This document shows, in pieces, positions 56,281-64,000 of a DNA stretch of 64,000 nt. This DNA comes from Alkalihalophilus pseudofirmus (GTDB lineage Bacteria > Bacillota > Bacilli > Bacillales > Bacillaceae_D). The DNA lies in assembly GCF_029094545.1 (NCBI RefSeq), contig NZ_CP117835.1, forward strand, positions 3,452,001 to 3,516,000, in the 5' to 3' direction. A program made the translations under genes and the position numbers. The notes beneath the pieces were generated by a model. That model made no database searches and was not told where the DNA came from. It worked only from the letters and a program-made list of their open reading frames with translations. Numbering within the stretch: position 1 is the stretch's first letter; every line of letters begins with the position of its first letter.

Positions 56281-57156
56281 ATGAACACGAATATCGTATT
56301 AAATGACGTGTCTAAGAGAATAAAGAAAGAAACCATCATTGACTCTATTTCATGTACGTTTGAAGAGAACCGGATTTATGGACTGCTTGGTCGAAATGGT
56401 GCAGGGAAAACAACATTGATGAAATTGATGACTGGTAAGTCCCTTCCTTCCGCGGGCTCCATCCTTATTGACGGGGAGACACCATTTGATAACCCTGCTA
56501 TTCAATCAAAAATCTGTTTTATAAAAGAGAGCGGTAATTTTAAGGCTGCGATGAAAGTGAAAGATGTATTGAAGATTGCTCCGGCATACTTTCCAATGCT
56601 TGACCAGGATGCCGCTATGGAGTACCTGAACATCTTTAATCTGCCTTTAGAGAAGAAAGTATCTCAATTATCAAAAGGTATGACTTCAGCTCTTGGAATT
56701 TCTATCGGTATTGCCAGCAGAGCCCCTCTCACAATCTTTGATGAACCGTATATCGGTATGGATGCAGCAGCAAGACAAACCTTCTATGATTTGCTGCTCG
56801 ATGATTACACTACTCACCCAAGAACAATCATACTCTCCACTCACTTAATTGATGAAGTGAGCAATTTATTTCAAGATATCTACCTAATCAATCATGGACG
56901 GCTTGCTTTATCAGAAAGCGTAGAGGAATTAAAGGAAAAGACGTATGTCCTGCGTGGATCTAGAGAAGCAATCGCCCCGCTGCTTAGTGAGGTTAAACTA
57001 TTGAGTGAGTCGTCTTTTATCGGCGAATACTCGGCCACTGTATATGACCCTGATCTAGTGCTTGACGCGCTGCCTCCATCGATCGAGAAAAAGAGACTGA
57101 CTCTGCAGCAATCTATGGTCATGCTTACGGACGAAAAAAAGGAGGCAAAAATATGA
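56281..57156 (+). CDS. ABC transporter ATP-binding protein
   Basis: The 291-residue ATPase has Walker A GLLGRNGAGKTTL (about residue 35), a divergent signature LSKGMTSALGI instead of LSGGQ, Walker B LTIFDEPYIGMD and H-loop STHLIDEV. The C-terminal 70 residues are a variable domain. It pairs with the membrane protein encoded by the overlapping next gene. Divergent signatures are common in this YtrB/YhcG-like group. The substrate is unknown; envelope stress or export are possibilities. Confidence 0.87.
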   Translation: MNTNIVLNDVSKRIKKETIIDSISCTFEENRIYGLLGRNGAGKTTLMKLMTGKSLPSAGSILIDGETPFDNPAIQSKICFIKESGNFKAAMKVKDVLKIAPAYFPMLDQDAAMEYLNIFNLPLEKKVSQLSKGMTSALGISIGIASRAPLTIFDEPYIGMDAAARQTFYDLLLDDYTTHPRTIILSTHLIDEVSNLFQDIYLINHGRLALSESVEELKEKTYVLRGSREAIAPLLSEVKLLSESSFIGEYSATVYDPDLVLDALPPSIEKKRLTLQQSMVMLTDEKKEAKI

Positions 57157-57842
57157 GCCAATTTACTGCACAAAGCACGATGATCATGTCTGATTTAAAA
57201 AAGAGCTTCATCACCTTCTGGGCGATTTTGACAGGGTTTGTTCTCTTCTTCCTTTTACTCGTATTATTTCTTGGAATACCTAATATGATTGTGATGACAA
57301 ATGCTCCAATGTATGTGTTCCTTGCTATTTTTGGCTACAGATTATTAAGCGCTGGTGATTTTGAACATGCGATTCACTTAGGAACGACAAGAAAGGCATT
57401 TGTTTTCAATGTGACGATTTTCACTTTGCTGCTTAGTCTTGTATTCTCTCTCATTAATCAACTCTACATTTTCTTTATCGATGTAATTCAATCGTTTCTT
57501 ATTCAAAGTGAAATTACGTTTTTCACGTGGGATTCCGTTCTTTCTTCCGGTAATGAATTTTGGGTAAATCTAGTGGCTGATGGATTAATTATGAGTATGC
57601 TTGGAATGCTTTTATTCTTCCTTGCCTCCTTGCAAGTGAGGTTTGGTCAATGGGCTATGCTGTCTGTTGTAGCAGCTTCCGTGCTCTTATTATTTATCCC
57701 GGCGATTCATACACCAATCATTGATTGGATGATCACTTTACCAAACAGCGGTACGTTTATAACAGAATTTCTTGTTATGCTTGCACTAACTTTTGTTCTA
57801 GGAGTCATAAGCTATTTCAGTCTATCAAAAGCTTCCATCTAA
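57153..57842 (+). CDS. ABC transporter membrane protein
   Basis: The 229-residue protein has six predicted transmembrane segments (about 20-45, 55-75, 95-120, 145-165, 170-190, 200-225) and no recognised soluble domain. Its ATG overlaps the ATPase stop (ATGA), so the two are translationally coupled, and AAAGGAGGCAAAAAT is just upstream. It is the permease of the GntR-ABC operon. Substrate unknown. Confidence 0.82.
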   Translation: MSQFTAQSTMIMSDLKKSFITFWAILTGFVLFFLLLVLFLGIPNMIVMTNAPMYVFLAIFGYRLLSAGDFEHAIHLGTTRKAFVFNVTIFTLLLSLVFSLINQLYIFFIDVIQSFLIQSEITFFTWDSVLSSGNEFWVNLVADGLIMSMLGMLLFFLASLQVRFGQWAMLSVVAASVLLLFIPAIHTPIIDWMITLPNSGTFITEFLVMLALTFVLGVISYFSLSKASI

Positions 57843-57858
57843 AAACTTTTCCATATCA

Positions 57859-57896
57859 AAGACGATTCTCCATCATAGGAGGATCGTCTTATTTTC
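57859..57896 (+). terminator. Terminator of the GntR-ABC operon
   Basis: AAGACGATTCTCC and GGAGGATCGTCTT form the stem around ATCATA, followed by ATTTTC. Confidence 0.82.
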
Positions 57897-57972
57897 GGTT
57901 AAAATGTTTAGGATCTTTCTATATGGGAACAGACTACTGTACACCAAAATTTGGATCAGGAGGTTTTATAAA

Positions 57973-58278
57973 ATGAACGAAAACAAAATTGAGAGTGAAG
58001 TTCAACAATCTATTCCTGAAGAAAAAGAAGAGATCCTGCAAAACTTTGAGCAGTTTAAGGATTACTTAGGTGACAAAGTAGCAAAAGGTGAAAAATTAGG
58101 CATGAGCGAAGAGACACTGGCAAAGTATGCTGAAAAAGTCGGCGATTACCTCGCTGCAAAAGAAGACCCTAGAAACCGTGAAGAAAAGCTTCTTCAAGAG
58201 CTATGGCAATTAGGTGATCAAGAACAGCGTCATCATCTAGCACATATGCTTGTACGATTGGCACAATCTACAAACTAA
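57973..58278 (+). CDS. DUF3243 family protein
   Basis: The 101-residue acidic helical protein matches DUF3243 (FEQFKDYLGDKVAKGEKLGMSEETLAKYAEKVGDYLA, then RNREEKLLQELWQLGDQEQRHHLAHMLVRL). It is common in spore formers, of unknown function (YmfJ-like). The ATG at 57973 has AGGAGG 9 nt upstream; the frame back to 57904 is not supported. Own terminator follows. Confidence 0.82.
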   Translation: MNENKIESEVQQSIPEEKEEILQNFEQFKDYLGDKVAKGEKLGMSEETLAKYAEKVGDYLAAKEDPRNREEKLLQELWQLGDQEQRHHLAHMLVRLAQSTN

Positions 58279-58279
58279 T

Positions 58280-58312
58280 AAAAAGGCTGTCCTCTAGCGG
58301 GCAGCCTTTTTA
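58280..58312 (+). terminator. Terminator of the DUF3243 gene
   Basis: AAAAAGGCTGTCC and GGGCAGCCTTTTT form the stem around TCTAGC. Confidence 0.88.
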
Positions 58313-58444
58313 GTTTGACTTTAGACAATGCCCTAAATAAAGTCAATGAATTTCCTCATTCACTCGACACAATCCCACCAAATATTCCCTATCCAAAAGG
58401 ATAATAGATGCGTATAATTAGGTAGAAATCACTACAGTACGGAT

Positions 58445-59548
58445 GTGAAAATTTTGATCCAATCAATTCTAGCTAATATTTCAATTCTATTATTTATGCA
58501 CCTCTGTATTCAGAGCCTCTATTTTAAAGAGAAAAATATAACTGAACTCAAGTTTGAAAAATCATTTATGCATGTCTTGATTATTTCAAGTGCAATCATT
58601 GCAATGTTTTATATGCCAATTTTTATTGATGAGTTCAGGTTTGATTTGCGTACGATTCCAATAACGATTTTAGCAATCCTGCATGGACCTTTGCTCGCTA
58701 TTCCAACGCTGATCATCACATCTATTTGGCGCTTCGCAGTTATAGGAGGACCCGGGGCTGTGCCTGGGGTTATTTTCGGATTAATGATTCCGACGTTTAT
58801 CGCATTAGGAGTGTTTCACCTAAAAAAAGCGCCTTTAACGTATATGAAAGGCTTCTTCTTATACACTTTATTTTGGTTAATTTGTGATCTGCCGATTATT
58901 TTCTTTGTTCCAAACGGTCTTGAAGCATTTCAGGATTTTTGGCTCATCCGCTTCGTTTCATTTCATTTAGGCGCATTTACGTTGTTTTACTTTATTACAC
59001 TTAGCTACCGAAATCTTGAGCTTATGGATAAGCTTAAACATTATGCCGATCATGACCCTTTGACAGGTCTTTATAATGTAAGGAAGTTTTCTGAGATGAT
59101 TCGCGAGAAAAAGTCGGCAGGCTCTTCATATATTGCGATGCTCGATATTGACCATTTTAAAAGTATTAACGATTCGAATGGACACCCAAGCGGTGATAAA
59201 GTGTTAAAAGACCTTGCTTCAATTCTTACGTTATATTCATCAAACCATTTGCTTTGTGCAAGGTATGGCGGAGAAGAATTTATTCTGTGTATCGAAGCTT
59301 CTTCTATTAGAGATGCCTATGTGGCCGCAGATCTTATTAGAGAGAAAGTAGAGTCTTTTCCTTTTCAGAACATTGAAGGGGAGAAAATCGGCAGGGTAAC
59401 CATCTCGGTCGGTATAGCCCGCCTAGAGGCTCCTGATCAGTTAAATGAAGCTATTGAAGCTGCAGATAGACAGCTTTATACTGCTAAAACAGAAGGACGA
59501 AACCGGGTAAACATTAAAAAAGGACATTCTCATACTGCGAGCAGTTAA
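58445..59548 (+). CDS. Membrane-bound diguanylate cyclase (5TM-LYT receptor plus GGDEF)
   Basis: The 367-residue protein has six or so N-terminal transmembrane helices matching the 5TMR-LYT type sensor domain (about 1-190, with DLRTIPITILAILHGP) and a C-terminal GGDEF domain (about 200-360: DHDPLTGLYN, LDIDHFKSINDSNGH, RYGGEEF). The active site GGEEF is intact, so it should make cyclic di-GMP in response to an envelope signal. The ligand is unknown. Start is GTG at 58445; the ribosome binding site (GGAT) is weak, so translation may be low. Confidence 0.88.
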   Translation: MKILIQSILANISILLFMHLCIQSLYFKEKNITELKFEKSFMHVLIISSAIIAMFYMPIFIDEFRFDLRTIPITILAILHGPLLAIPTLIITSIWRFAVIGGPGAVPGVIFGLMIPTFIALGVFHLKKAPLTYMKGFFLYTLFWLICDLPIIFFVPNGLEAFQDFWLIRFVSFHLGAFTLFYFITLSYRNLELMDKLKHYADHDPLTGLYNVRKFSEMIREKKSAGSSYIAMLDIDHFKSINDSNGHPSGDKVLKDLASILTLYSSNHLLCARYGGEEFILCIEASSIRDAYVAADLIREKVESFPFQNIEGEKIGRVTISVGIARLEAPDQLNEAIEAADRQLYTAKTEGRNRVNIKKGHSHTASS

Positions 59549-59605
59549 CCGCATATTTCTATGATGATCTGCACACCCTAACCTTCAGTTAAAGGAGGGG
59601 TATAG

Positions 59606-59785
59606 ATGAACTCACTACGCGCACAAGAGATTGCCGCATCACCAGTTATGGCTAACGTCATGTACAACGAACAGGCTGTGTATATTCAACATGTGGATGA
59701 AGGCGCACAAATGGCTAGAATTTATCCGCTGAACGAGCCGAATAATGAGCAGGACGTACCATTATCACAGCTGGTAGAGCAGTAA
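59606..59785 (+). CDS. sspH: Small acid-soluble spore protein, H type
   Basis: This 59-residue protein (MNSLRAQEIAASPVMANVMYN, VYIQHVDEGAQMARIYPL) matches the SspH family of minor small acid-soluble spore proteins. AAAGGAGGGG lies 5-7 nt before the ATG. SASPs bind and protect DNA in the dormant spore; the H type is a minor member of unknown detailed role. It was not in the usual length range for ORF callers. It stands alone, probably under a forespore promoter that I cannot define. Confidence 0.9.
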   Translation: MNSLRAQEIAASPVMANVMYNEQAVYIQHVDEGAQMARIYPLNEPNNEQDVPLSQLVEQ

Positions 59786-60019
59786 GAACTGATAGCAAGC
59801 CGCCTATCATTAGGTGTTATCTCGGCTCCTAGGCACTCGTTTCCTGCGGGCAGCCTCGGAGTCTTTTATCAATAGAGTGAGAATATAGTTAAACAATTTC
59901 ATCATTAAAAACACCTGTTCATTGATCTTTGCAAACGAAGCCCTAGACACCAGCTTTTTTTACGTTGAACTGAATTATAACAAAATCAATCCACTTGAGA
60001 ATTACCAAAGCAATAACTT

Positions 60020-60145
60020 AGCGGATGAAATTACGTAGACTTCTGCAGGGACTAGAGCAGGGGTGAGATCCCACAGGGCAAAGCCCGAGGAAGCTCACTA
60101 GCTCCCCGCGAAAAGCGAAGTATATGTCAGGAGCGGCGAGCTTAG
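60020..60145 (+). repeat. Structured repeat family D, copy 3
   Basis: Matches copies 1 and 2 at 9911-10031 and 10138-10263 over its whole length; second stem GCAGGGA with TCCCCGC contains one A-C mismatch. The remainder of 59786-60019 shows nothing I can support beyond a partial GC-rich motif (TTTCCTGCGGGCAGCCTCGGAG, 59842-59862). Confidence 0.85.
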
Positions 60146-60168
60146 TATGCATAGAAAATATTTCAAAT

Positions 60169-60210
60169 AAGAAAACCATAGGGAGATTTTAGTCTCCCTA
60201 TGGTTTTCTT
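60169..60210. terminator. Long perfect hairpin after the 47-residue gene
   Basis: AAGAAAACCATAGGGAGA (60169-60186) and TCTCCCTATGGTTTTCTT (60193-60210) form an 18-bp perfect stem with a 6-nt loop. T-rich ends on both strands suit a bidirectional terminator. Confidence 0.8.
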
Positions 60211-60211
60211 A

Positions 60212-60355
60212 TTATTCATCTGTTTGCTTTTTTTTCAAATACTCCGCACGTATTTTTTCGAGTCGCTTTTTTTTATCCAATTTAGCAGGCTTCTGCTTTT
60301 CATGAAACTTTGTTACAGCTGCCTTACCTTTGGCATCCAATTGATATTTCCCCAC
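60212..60355 (-). CDS. Small basic protein of unknown function
   Basis: A 47-residue Lys-rich protein (GKYQLDAKGKAAVTKFHEK, then KLDKKKRLEKIRAEYLKKK). Start is GTG at 60355 with AGGTGA 6 nt upstream. It is followed by the 18-bp hairpin at 60169-60210. The composition would suit nucleic-acid binding but no family is recognised, so no function is assigned. Confidence 0.6.
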   Translation of the reverse strand: MGKYQLDAKGKAAVTKFHEKQKPAKLDKKKRLEKIRAEYLKKKQTDE

Positions 60356-60518
60356 TTTGTTCACCTACTTTTCTTGTCTTCAAAGAGAATCTATTTTAAC
60401 AAATATACTATACCTTATTTTACTGAGTAAACCTTATTACTTTATCATGTACCGCTGTCTTTGTATATATTAATAACAGCAATAAAAAGACATGGCCATG
60501 AAGTATGCTTATTCACAG

Positions 60519-60558
60519 AAAAAAGACGACATTTCATTTAAATAAAAGAGTCGTCTTC
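60519..60558 (-). terminator. Terminator of the dicarboxylate symporter gene
   Basis: On the minus strand AAGACGAC and GTCGTCTT pair across a 21-nt AT-rich loop, followed by TTTTTTCTG. Confidence 0.75.
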
Positions 60559-60580
60559 TTCTTCGTTGCTCTATATATTA

Positions 60581-61807
60581 CTAACTTGCTGGCCGTTCTG
60601 CTTCGTCCATCCATTCGTCTCCTTCAACCACGCGGGAAACAAGCATACTAGATACGGCATCCCCTGAAGCATTAACCATCGTTGCAGGCGGATCAACCAA
60701 CGTACCGAGAATTGCTAAAATAGGGAGAGCCTCCATCGGAAAACCATACATCGTAATGATCAGCATTTCCCCTATAAATCCACCGCCAGGCACCCCGCTC
60801 ATCACAGTCCCTACTAACAGAGAGATACCAATCGCAATAGCGAACGTTTGAAAGCTTAGAAAATCCATTTGAAAAATCCCAAACAAGAAAGCAATTTTTA
60901 AGATGGCCGCCAAGGCTGAGCCATCCATATGAATCGAAGCACCAAGCGGAATCACCACATCCCGTACATCTTTATGTACACCCATCTTTTCTGTCGCTTG
61001 CAAGTTGGCTGGAATGGTCGCTACACTGCTTCCCGTCGATAAAGCGGTCACTGCTGGTGTTAAAATATTTTTCCAAAACACCTTGACTCCGGGCTTCCCT
61101 CCGGCAATAAAAGCATATAACGTAAAGCCAATCAGGAAATAGAGAATCGCAACCGGGTAATAGACGATCATTGCTTTTGCATAGCTTCCTAAAAGTTCTG
61201 GCCCGAATACCCCTACTAATGAAGCGAAATAAGCGCCGAGACCAATTGGAGCATAATACATAATAATGCCGACAAGCTTGCGCATCACTTGAGCGCCGCT
61301 ATTTAAAAATTGTGCAAAAATACGTCCCTCGCTTCCGGCGAGATTCGTTGCAAACCCTACTAATACACTCATAATAATCAAAGCGAGCATACTCGTTCTT
61401 GAGAAAATATCAACGAAATCAGGAACAGTCACAGCTTGGACAATTTGAGCACCTAGACTAAGTGACTCATCGATTTCTTCTGGGGTTTCAAATTGAATTG
61501 ACACACCAGCAGCTGGCGGCGATAGAGTGACCGCTGCAATCATGACGATCGAGGAGATAATGCCCGTTACAATAAAGACAACCATCATCCACGTCATAAT
61601 TTTGCCAAGCCTCTTTAAGTTTGACATATTGGCAATCACCGCACTAATCGAGAAAAAGACGAGCGGTACAACAATCGTGAACATGAGATTTAAGAAGATA
61701 TCGCCTAAAGGCTTCAACACTTCTGCTCGTTCACCTAATAAAATACCTAAAATACTACCTATAATAATGGCTGCTATTAAAAATAAAGGAAAACGATATG
61801 CTTTCAA
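60581..61807 (-). CDS. Dicarboxylate/amino acid:cation symporter (DAACS family)
   Basis: The 408-residue protein has eight transmembrane helices and the DAACS hallmarks: a Ser-rich reentrant loop (ALSTGSSVATIPAN, about residue 265), the MDGSALAAIL motif and TM8 with GTLVDPPATMVNASGD. It should import glutamate, aspartate or C4-dicarboxylates with sodium or protons; the exact substrate cannot be read. Start is TTG at 61807, 9 nt after AAAGGAG. A leader with an attenuator-like hairpin precedes it. Confidence 0.9.
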   Translation of the reverse strand: MKAYRFPLFLIAAIIIGSILGILLGERAEVLKPLGDIFLNLMFTIVVPLVFFSISAVIANMSNLKRLGKIMTWMMVVFIVTGIISSIVMIAAVTLSPPAAGVSIQFETPEEIDESLSLGAQIVQAVTVPDFVDIFSRTSMLALIIMSVLVGFATNLAGSEGRIFAQFLNSGAQVMRKLVGIIMYYAPIGLGAYFASLVGVFGPELLGSYAKAMIVYYPVAILYFLIGFTLYAFIAGGKPGVKVFWKNILTPAVTALSTGSSVATIPANLQATEKMGVHKDVRDVVIPLGASIHMDGSALAAILKIAFLFGIFQMDFLSFQTFAIAIGISLLVGTVMSGVPGGGFIGEMLIITMYGFPMEALPILAILGTLVDPPATMVNASGDAVSSMLVSRVVEGDEWMDEAERPAS

Positions 61808-61891
61808 TCTAGTCAGCTCCTTTCCTATTTATAGTAAGTCATTTCTTTCCAAATGAATAGATCCATAAGTCTCGAGAAGATCATTACTCAT

Positions 61892-61926
61892 AAAAAAAGA
61901 ACTCTGCCGGAGTAAGGCTAGTTCTT
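61892..61926 (-). terminator. Attenuator-like hairpin in the leader of the symporter gene
   Basis: On the minus strand AAGAACT and AGTTCTT (with inner CC/GG pairs) form a stem followed by seven T residues, 85 nt before the TTG start. No gene lies upstream on this strand, so the terminator belongs to the symporter leader. GTAAGG about 45 nt earlier is complementary to CCTTAC inside the loop. I do not recognise a known riboswitch class. Confidence 0.6.
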
Positions 61927-62040
61927 GACCCTACCATCCTTCTGACGTACCTTACAATTCCTGCATAGATTAGAATAGCTTTCATACTTTCTGCACCATA
62001 CTACTATATGGGAATGACGAAAAGATGAGGAGTGTAGTAT

Positions 62041-63174
62041 ATGAAAGCTGTGACGTATCAAGGAAATCACTCAGTTGAAGTAAGTGAAGTGCCCGATGCA
62101 AAGCTTGAAAAACGAGATGATGTGATCGTTCGTATCACCTCGACAGCTATTTGCGGGTCTGACCTTCACTTGTATCAAGGAAATATGCCTTTGCCAAAAG
62201 GATATATCATCGGTCATGAACCGATGGGAATCGTAGAAGAAGTAGGACCTGATGTCGAGCGAGTCAAAAAAGGAGACCGCGTCGTTATTCCATTCAATGT
62301 TTCCTGTGGTGAATGTATGTATTGCCAGCATGATTTGACCAGTCAATGTGATAATTCTAATCCTCACTATGATTCCGGCGGATATTTTGGATACACGGAA
62401 AAGTTCGGAAACCATCCCGGAGGTCAGGCAGAATATTTAAAAGTTCCTTTTGGAAATTACACACCGTTTGTGATTCCTGAATCATGCGAACTTGAAGATG
62501 AATCATTGCTGTTTTTAAGTGATGTGCTCCCGACTGCCTATTGGAGTGTAGTCCATTCTGGGGTTAAAAAGGGTGATACCGTTATTGTACTCGGTTGTGG
62601 GCCGGTTGGTTTAATGACCCAAAAATTTGCTTGGATGCACGGAGCTAAAAGAGTGATTGCTGTGGATTATCTCGATTACCGCTTAAGACGAGCAAAAGCA
62701 TTAAATAACGTAGAAGTATTTGACTTCGCTGCGTTTGAAGATATGGGTGAATATTTAAAAGAAATTACTAAAGGCGGAGCGGATGTTGTCATTGATTGTG
62801 TGGGGATGGACGGTAAAAAATCGCCGATTGAGTTTATTGAACAGAAATTAAAACTGCAAGGCGGGACACTCGGTCCTATTCAAATAGCCACTAAAGCTGT
62901 TCGGAAAGCAGGCACTGTTCAGATCACAGGGGTATATGGGAGTCTCTATAACCAATTCCCTTTAGGGGCTTTTTTCACAAGGAATATCACTTTAAAAATG
63001 GGACAGGCTCCTGTTATACCGTTTATGCCTCTTTTATTAGATAAAATAACTAATAAAGAGTTTGACCCAAAGGAGATCATTACTCATAAACTCCCTCTAA
63101 ATGAGGCGAAGAAAGGATATGAAATCTTTAATAACCATGAAGATGACTGTATTAAAGTTGTTTTAAAGCCATAA
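62041..63174 (+). CDS. Zinc-dependent alcohol dehydrogenase (formaldehyde dehydrogenase-like)
   Basis: The 377-residue medium-chain dehydrogenase has catalytic zinc ligands C38, H59 and E60, structural zinc ligands C89, C92, C95 and C103, and the Rossmann motif GCGPVG at about 185. The long insert with GGYFGYTEKFGNHPGGQAEY resembles the glutathione-independent formaldehyde dehydrogenase/YycR group, so aldehyde or alcohol oxidation with NAD is expected; the substrate is not fixed by sequence. GAGGAGTGTAGTAT precedes the ATG. Divergent from the symporter. Confidence 0.87.
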   Translation: MKAVTYQGNHSVEVSEVPDAKLEKRDDVIVRITSTAICGSDLHLYQGNMPLPKGYIIGHEPMGIVEEVGPDVERVKKGDRVVIPFNVSCGECMYCQHDLTSQCDNSNPHYDSGGYFGYTEKFGNHPGGQAEYLKVPFGNYTPFVIPESCELEDESLLFLSDVLPTAYWSVVHSGVKKGDTVIVLGCGPVGLMTQKFAWMHGAKRVIAVDYLDYRLRRAKALNNVEVFDFAAFEDMGEYLKEITKGGADVVIDCVGMDGKKSPIEFIEQKLKLQGGTLGPIQIATKAVRKAGTVQITGVYGSLYNQFPLGAFFTRNITLKMGQAPVIPFMPLLLDKITNKEFDPKEIITHKLPLNEAKKGYEIFNNHEDDCIKVVLKP

Positions 63175-63175
63175 T

Positions 63176-63225
63176 AAAAAAGCTGCACCTTACATGTTGC
63201 AACATGCAAGGTGCAGTTCGTTTTT
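63176..63225. terminator. Bidirectional terminator between the alcohol dehydrogenase and glpD
   Basis: AAAAAGCTGCACCTT and AAGGTGCAGTTCGTTTTT pair, with the inner palindrome ATGTTGCAACAT. Confidence 0.85.
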
Positions 63226-64000
63226 ATGATGAGCGTTTTGCCATCTGAGCTTCTGTTTGAAGGTCTACTGGAATAACGGCATCTGTTAGCTCTTTGTCTA
63301 ACTCATTGCGGTAGGTGTTTAATTCCTCTTTAGACCAGCCAAGTTCAGACTTCATATAAGCCAGAACCGGCTCTTTCCATGTGCGGACCCACTGAATATC
63401 AAAGAATAGAGCCCCTGTGCGGCGAATAAAGAAATCTACAGGCTTCACTGTCATCTCATCATTCATTGCATATTTTAATTTCACATATACATAAAGGCTA
63501 AGCTTTGTCTCTTCTTCACTCTTATAATCTTTAGCATAAGAGAAGAGTTTATCAACATTAGAGCCATACATGCCAGCAAGCTTTTTACCTTCCTCGTACG
63601 TAAAGCCATATCCTGTTGCTTCTTCTGCTTTTTTAGCAATGAATGGCTCTAGACCAATAGATCCGCCTACATCTCCGCCTGAAATCGGGAATTTCTTTGT
63701 CCCACACGTACTGAACACTTTATATTGATCTTCTTTAAAGCGTCTGGCAATTAAATTTACAACAGACTCAGCCATTTTACGGTAGCCTGTTAATTTACCG
63801 CCAGCCATCGTAAGAAGACCGCTCTCCCCTTCCCAAATCTCATCTTTACGAGAGATTTCAGATGGATCTTTTCCTTTTTCATAAATAAGCGGACGAACCC
63901 CTGCCCAGCTTGACTCTACATCCTCTTTTGTGACAGTCACATCCGGGAACATGTAGTGGATAGCGTTTAAAATATACTCACGATCCTCAGAAGTCATCTT
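63224..64000 (-). CDS. glpD: Aerobic glycerol-3-phosphate dehydrogenase, C-terminal part (runs off the window)
   Basis: The last 258 residues of GlpD, the membrane-associated FAD enzyme that oxidises glycerol 3-phosphate to dihydroxyacetone phosphate. The segment SSWAGVRPLI and GGKLTGYRKMAE come from the FAD domain, and the rest is the C-terminal DAO_C helical domain. The frame is open to the window edge, so the true start lies beyond 64000; the Met at 63997 is internal. GlpX at 12.6 kb acts downstream in gluconeogenesis from glycerol. Confidence 0.93.
   Translation of the reverse strand, partial: KMTSEDREYILNAIHYMFPDVTVTKEDVESSWAGVRPLIYEKGKDPSEISRKDEIWEGESGLLTMAGGKLTGYRKMAESVVNLIARRFKEDQYKVFSTCGTKKFPISGGDVGGSIGLEPFIAKKAEEATGYGFTYEEGKKLAGMYGSNVDKLFSYAKDYKSEEETKLSLYVYVKLKYAMNDEMTVKPVDFFIRRTGALFFDIQWVRTWKEPVLAYMKSELGWSKEELNTYRNELDKELTDAVIPVDLQTEAQMAKRSS

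Overview
The window looks like chromosomal DNA of an endospore-forming, low-to-mid GC member of the Bacillaceae. The gene order closely follows the Bacillus subtilis yut-yun-suf-yus block: yutJ, yuzD, yutI, thrB, thrC, hom, yutH, pgpA(yutG), yutF, yutE, yutD, yutC, lipA, lytH(yunA), yunB, yunC-D-E-F, sufCDSUB, yurZ, metNPQ, yusG, gcvH, yusI, fadEAN. Spore genes (yutH, yutC, lytH, yunB, CotF-type coat genes, an SspH-type small acid-soluble protein) support a spore former. I cannot name the species from sequence alone. No rRNA, tRNA, CRISPR array or intact insertion sequence was found.

Layout. 1-3.5 kb: a TetR regulator fused in frame to the NADH dehydrogenase-like YutJ, a repeat-rich spacer, yuzD, and an SDR gene broken by one amber codon. 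3.6-8.9 kb: yutI, a SplA-like protein, the hom-thrC-thrB operon and yutH. 9-16 kb: pgpA, a repeat-filled 0.8 kb gap, yutF, a SufR-like cysteine-rich regulator, yutE, glpX, small proteins, yutD, yutC and a second repeat cluster. 16-30.6 kb: metY, lipA, lytH, an NSS transporter with a tiny MetS-like partner, an NhaC-family transporter under a lysine riboswitch, yunB, thyA-dfrA, an HD-GYP protein and yunC-D-E-F. 31-42.9 kb: suf Fe-S operon, a possible ATT-start small gene, yurZ, SAM-riboswitch-controlled metNPQ, an MFS exporter, yusG, gcvH, yusI. 43-50 kb: fatty-acid degradation genes with a FadR box, then spore coat genes. 50.4-55.7 kb: mtlARFD mannitol operon (mtlA transcribed first). 55.9-64 kb: a GntR/ABC operon, DUF3243, GGDEF, SspH, a dicarboxylate symporter with a leader attenuator, a zinc alcohol dehydrogenase, and the 3' part of glpD.

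The most unusual signal is intergenic. Six elements of about 187 bp (near 2.2, 15.9, 17.5, 30.8, 43.3 and 50.3 kb) each consist of nine degenerate units with core ATTGCGYC. Counted by hand, the units are spaced 21 bp apart except for the fifth, which is 19 bp in all six copies. Each element has an intrinsic terminator hairpin just beyond its last unit. Sequence has drifted while spacing is preserved, so spacing seems to be what matters. Two other repeat families (units A/B/C of about 120 bp placed right after stop codons, and family D of about 125 bp) form long hairpins, and family D shows compensatory base-pair changes between copies.

Several genes are too short for an ordinary ORF filter and are annotated here: the MetS-like subunit (19851-19967), a 55-residue protein (42936-43103), SspH (59606-59785), a 47-residue basic protein (60212-60355) and the possible ATT-start gene (36509-36694).
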